DNA from: Syntrophorhabdaceae bacterium PtaU1.Bin034
Lineage (GTDB): Bacteria; Desulfobacterota_G; Syntrophorhabdia; Syntrophorhabdales; WCHB1-27
Length of the DNA: 36,121 nucleotides
Assembly: GCA_002067405.1 (NCBI GenBank)
Contig: MVRP01000024.1
Location: 1 to 36,121 of the forward strand
Direction of reading: 5' to 3'
Shown: positions 33,981-36,121 of the stretch, in pieces
Position numbering within the stretch: position 1 is the first letter of the stretch
Layout of the letters: the number at the start of each line of letters is the position of its first letter
Notes under the pieces: generated by a model
Seen by the model: the letters and a program-made list of their open reading frames with translations, nothing else
What the model was told of the DNA's origin: nothing
The model's database searches: none
Position numbers and translations under genes: made by a program

Positions 33981-34333
33981 ATTGTATCGCTCTCGGGATT
34001 TTTGTAGATAGAAATGGTTCATTTTCCTGGCTGATCGTCTCAGGATTCCTCCTGCAGCACCACGCACTTCAGGGCTGGAAGTCTCCTTTCAGGGACCCGT
34101 GACGAGATCGACCACGAGCCGTATGCCTTGAACCCTACGAGGGGCGATCTCGAGGACCTATCGACTGACCGGAGATCATACGGTGAGCCTTGGAGAGGCT
34201 GGCCGGGCGCTACGTGCAGCGGAGAGAGATAGCTCCACAAGATTTGGACGCTTTACGGGACCCGGACTGGCGACTTTAAAGGCCGAGTATCGAACTATTA
34301 CAATTATAGCCGCTGTACTTGGCTGTTTCGCCC
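33981..34333. other. Unassigned DNA left of the IS element
   Basis: No gene is supported here. The stretch holds short open frames without similarity and an 8-bp inverted repeat (34103-34110 with 34145-34152). A group of small stems lies at 34171-34236 (AGCCT/AGGCT and CGCT/AGCG inside a GGAG/CTCC pair). It is probably degenerate sequence. Confidence 0.4.
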
Positions 34334-34349
34334 CAGCAATTCCCGGTCA
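34334..34349 (+). repeat. Left terminal inverted repeat of the IS
   Basis: Sixteen bases exactly complementary to 35974-35989; similarity stops on both sides. Confidence 0.85.
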
Positions 34350-34479
34350 CAATTTATTCGCCGTAGCAACGGACCTTTCCGGGGCTGCTCCAGATTCTTT
34401 TTCGCAAAGAGACAAAAAAAGATGATTGTGAATCTTGTGAAAACTAGACTTCTTTTCCTTGATGTAGTATGGTCTTTCC

Positions 34480-35776
34480 GTGAGGACCACGCTGCACTTA
34501 AGGTTCCCCGGGATACGGAACGTGCTGCTCAAGCGCTTCTCCCGTATTGCCGACCATCGGGACCGGGAGAGGGTAGACCATGAGATGAAGGACGTGTGTA
34601 TGGGCGCTCTCGCCATGTTCTGCTTCCAGGACCCTTCGCTGCTTCAGTTCCAGAAGCGGATGAAGAACCCCACGCTCGGTGCGAATCTCAAGAACTTCTG
34701 GGGTGTAGAGTCTATCCCTTCAGATTCTCAGATGAGAACCGTCATGGACGAGATCGACTCCGGGGAGTTCGACGGCCTCTTTACGACCCTCTTCCGTTTA
34801 CTCCAACGGGGGAAACACCTTGAACAGTATCGGGTACTGGGGAAGTACTACCTCTGCGTGATGGATGGCTCCGAGTACTTCTCCTCCGACCATATCGGCT
34901 GTCCCTCGTGCCTGAAAAGCTCGGTAAAGAAGAAACAGGGTGACACCCTTCAGTTCTCCCACCAGATAGTCCAGGCGGCACTGGTCCATCCGAAGATCTC
35001 GCAGGTGATCCCCTTATGTCCCGAGGCAGTGCACAACACCGACGGGGCAGACAAACAGGACTGTGAAACAAATGCGGGAAAGAGGCTCCACCAGAAAAGC
35101 CCACCCGAAACTGCCCCTCATCATCGTCGCCGACAGCCTCTACAGCACGCAGCCCATGATCGAGGCCATCAGTTTGTCCGGCATGCACTATTGTCTGACC
35201 GCAAAGCCCGGTGACCACAAGATGCTCATGGAGTGGGTCAACGAGATGCGCCAACTCCATGAGGTGATGCATATGGAGTACGTCGATCGGAAGGAGAGGA
35301 CCCATGTGTATGAGTGGATCAACGAGGTGCCGCTGAACGGCAATAAGAATGCCCCTCCGGTCAACTACTTCGAGTACTGGATGAGAGACGGAGAACGGAC
35401 GGTCTATCACAATAGCTGGGTCAGCGATCTGCCCATAGACGACGACTGCGTCGAAGAGATGGTCCGCATCGGGAGATCCCGGTGGACCATTGAGAACGAG
35501 GTCTTCAATACGGTGAAGAACCAAGGCTATCATATAGAGCACAACTACGGCCATGGGGTAAAAAACCTCTCCTTCAACTTCTTCCTCTTGAATATGCTCG
35601 CCTTCTTCCTGCATCAAATCTTTGAACTCACCGATCGGACCTACCAGTGGCTCCGGAAGAACCTGGGGAGCAAGCGGAACCTCTGGGATCATCTTCGCAT
35701 GTTCTCCCACGCGATCGTCTTCCCCGACTGGAACGATCTCCTCTTGCGTATTGCGACAGACTACGGGTATAGCTGA
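34480..35776 (+). pseudogene. DDE transposase, frameshifted
   Basis: The first frame starts at GTG 34480 (VRTTLHLRFPGIRNVLLKRF) and carries the first catalytic Asp in CVMDGSEYFSSDHIGCPSCL and the family's DGADKQDCE motif. The second frame begins near 35095, carries the second Asp in LIIVADSLYSTQP and the Glu in RWTIENEVFNTVKNQGYHIE, and ends at 35776. The two frames differ by one base. Similarity passes from one to the other at an A4 run (35095-35098), as expected for a one-base insertion. Apart from that the roughly 430-residue protein is complete, so the damage looks recent. A deliberate +1 frameshift is possible but less likely. Confidence 0.8.
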
Positions 35777-35973
35777 CCCATGGACAGAAGAGCCCCTTCA
35801 TTACACTGTTCCCCCAACGCTCATGGGAGAGGTGCACTTGTGGTGCTGCTTACTCCTGTTCCCTTCGGTTTATGCGGATGTCGCAAAAGGGGGATAACCG
35901 CCATGTGACCGGTGTACCCCGGATGGGTGGTCAAATCCAGAGTAAGCCGCCATGGTCAGCGAGGAAAAGGGGC
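35777..35973. other. Non-coding right part of the IS
   Basis: About 200 bases between the transposase stop and the right inverted repeat. No gene is seen. Confidence 0.5.
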
Positions 35974-35989
35974 TGACCGGGAATTGCTG
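35974..35989 (-). repeat. Right terminal inverted repeat of the IS
   Basis: Exact reverse complement of 34334-34349. Confidence 0.85.
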
Positions 35990-36006
35990 ATTTCGCTGTG
36001 CCTATC

Positions 36007-36035
36007 TTGAAAAGATGAACACAATATGCAAAAAT
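36007..36035 (+). promoter_or_regulatory. Possible tRNA-Sec promoter
   Basis: TTGAAA at 36007-36012 with AAAAAT 17 bases later (36030-36035). The -10 is poor, but the site is correctly placed between the IS end and the tRNA gene. Confidence 0.3.
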
Positions 36036-36047
36036 GTAGGACAAATT

Positions 36048-36121
36048 GGAAGTGCCAAGGCGCCTGGTGGGCCTCCTGGTCTTCAAAACCAGTGCACCGG
36101 TGACGAGCTGGTGGGTGGGTT
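36048..36121 (+). tRNA. selC: Selenocysteine tRNA (anticodon UCA), 3' end cut by window
   Basis: The 5' acceptor strand GGAAGTGC starts at 36048. The anticodon arm is CTGGT (36076-36080), loop CTTCAAA with anticodon TCA at 36083-36085, and ACCAG (36088-36092). A long variable arm follows, CACCGG pairing with GCTGGTG, as in tRNA-Sec. The T-arm begins GTGGGTT and is cut off at the right edge. The GGAAG start and UCA anticodon identify tRNA-Sec, which reads UGA with SelB, as in selD here. Confidence 0.92.

Larger units (their letters stand above)
34334..35989 (+). mobile_element. Insertion sequence with 16-bp perfect terminal inverted repeats
   Basis: The left end CAGCAATTCCCGGTCA (34334-34349) is the exact reverse complement of TGACCGGGAATTGCTG (35974-35989), giving an element of 1656 bp. 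It encloses one DDE transposase in two frames. TTTCGC occurs just outside both ends (34326-34331 and 35991-35996), but offset by two and one bases, so a target duplication is only tentative. The element lies 58 bases upstream of the tRNA-Sec gene. The family is probably IS4-like or an unclassified (ISNCY) group. Confidence 0.82.

Noticed and set aside
34480..35776. Programmed frameshifting in the transposase
   Set aside because: The shift needed is +1 (or -2) rather than the usual -1, and the site is a plain A4 run where a one-base insertion is the simpler explanation; kept as a minor possibility only.
34326..35996. A firm target-site duplication TTTCGC around the IS
   Set aside because: The copies are offset by two and one bases from the inverted repeat ends, so chance cannot be excluded; mentioned only as tentative.

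Overview
The window looks like part of the chromosome of an anaerobic Gram-negative bacterium, most likely a deltaproteobacterium (Desulfobacterota, perhaps near Syntrophorhabdus). That placement is inferred from gene content and order: a lipid A aminoarabinose cluster, a Zn-type L32, a class I KARI, a rpiB-glyA-dCMP deaminase-nrdR-rib-nusB gene string, and selenocysteine machinery. No rRNA and no CRISPR array are visible.

Layout: (1) 1-1181 (+): the tail of an unrecognised gene and a DUF4922/HIT-like protein. (2) 1224-6635 (-): an arn cluster read arnT, arnC, arnA formyltransferase half, arnA decarboxylase half, arnD. It has overlapping genes and a TTGAAA-17-TATAAA promoter. ArnA is split into two genes and arnB is absent. 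(3) 6858-11795 (+): a DUF465 protein, ilvB, ilvN, ilvC (branched-chain amino acids), then psd and pssA (phosphatidylethanolamine synthesis). (4) 11879-13100 (-): a HAD phosphatase coupled to a flavin-reductase-like protein. (5) 13262-13732 (+): a soluble P-type-ATPase-like HAD protein. (6) 14028-27184 (+): a very long gene string behind a near-consensus promoter at 13973: yceD, rpmF, plsX, acyl-CoA dehydrogenase, fabD, fabG, acpP, fabF, rpiB, glyA, dCMP deaminase, nrdR, ribD, ribE, ribBA, ribH, nusB, NYN nuclease. The place where fabH usually sits holds an acyl-CoA dehydrogenase. (7) 27246-28060 (-): a UPF0016 manganese exporter under a yybP-ykoY riboswitch with a clear terminator. (8) 28136-29878 (-): a divergent adenine-deaminase paralogue. 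(9) 30092-31114 (+): selD, itself a selenoprotein with an in-frame UGA at codon 14 and a SECIS-like hairpin directly after it. (10) 31199-33665 (-): three small PA2779-like membrane proteins around a PA2778-like C39 cysteine peptidase lipoprotein and a TPR lipoprotein, read from a TTGCAA-17-TATAAT promoter. (11) 33666-36121: decayed DNA with a short-chain dehydrogenase remnant, an IS element with 16-bp perfect terminal inverted repeats and a frameshifted transposase, and at the edge the 5' part of the selenocysteine tRNA (anticodon UCA).

Two systems stand out. The selenium module places a Sec-containing SelD and tRNA-Sec 5 kb apart. The periplasmic PA2778/PA2779 module pairs a papain-like C39 peptidase with three paralogous signal-peptide/membrane-anchor proteins, two of which carry a Gly-Gly pair just before the membrane helix. 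A protease-substrate relation is plausible but unproven. Several start codons were moved inward from the longest open frame because a Shine-Dalgarno sequence, coupling overlap or RNA element fixes them.
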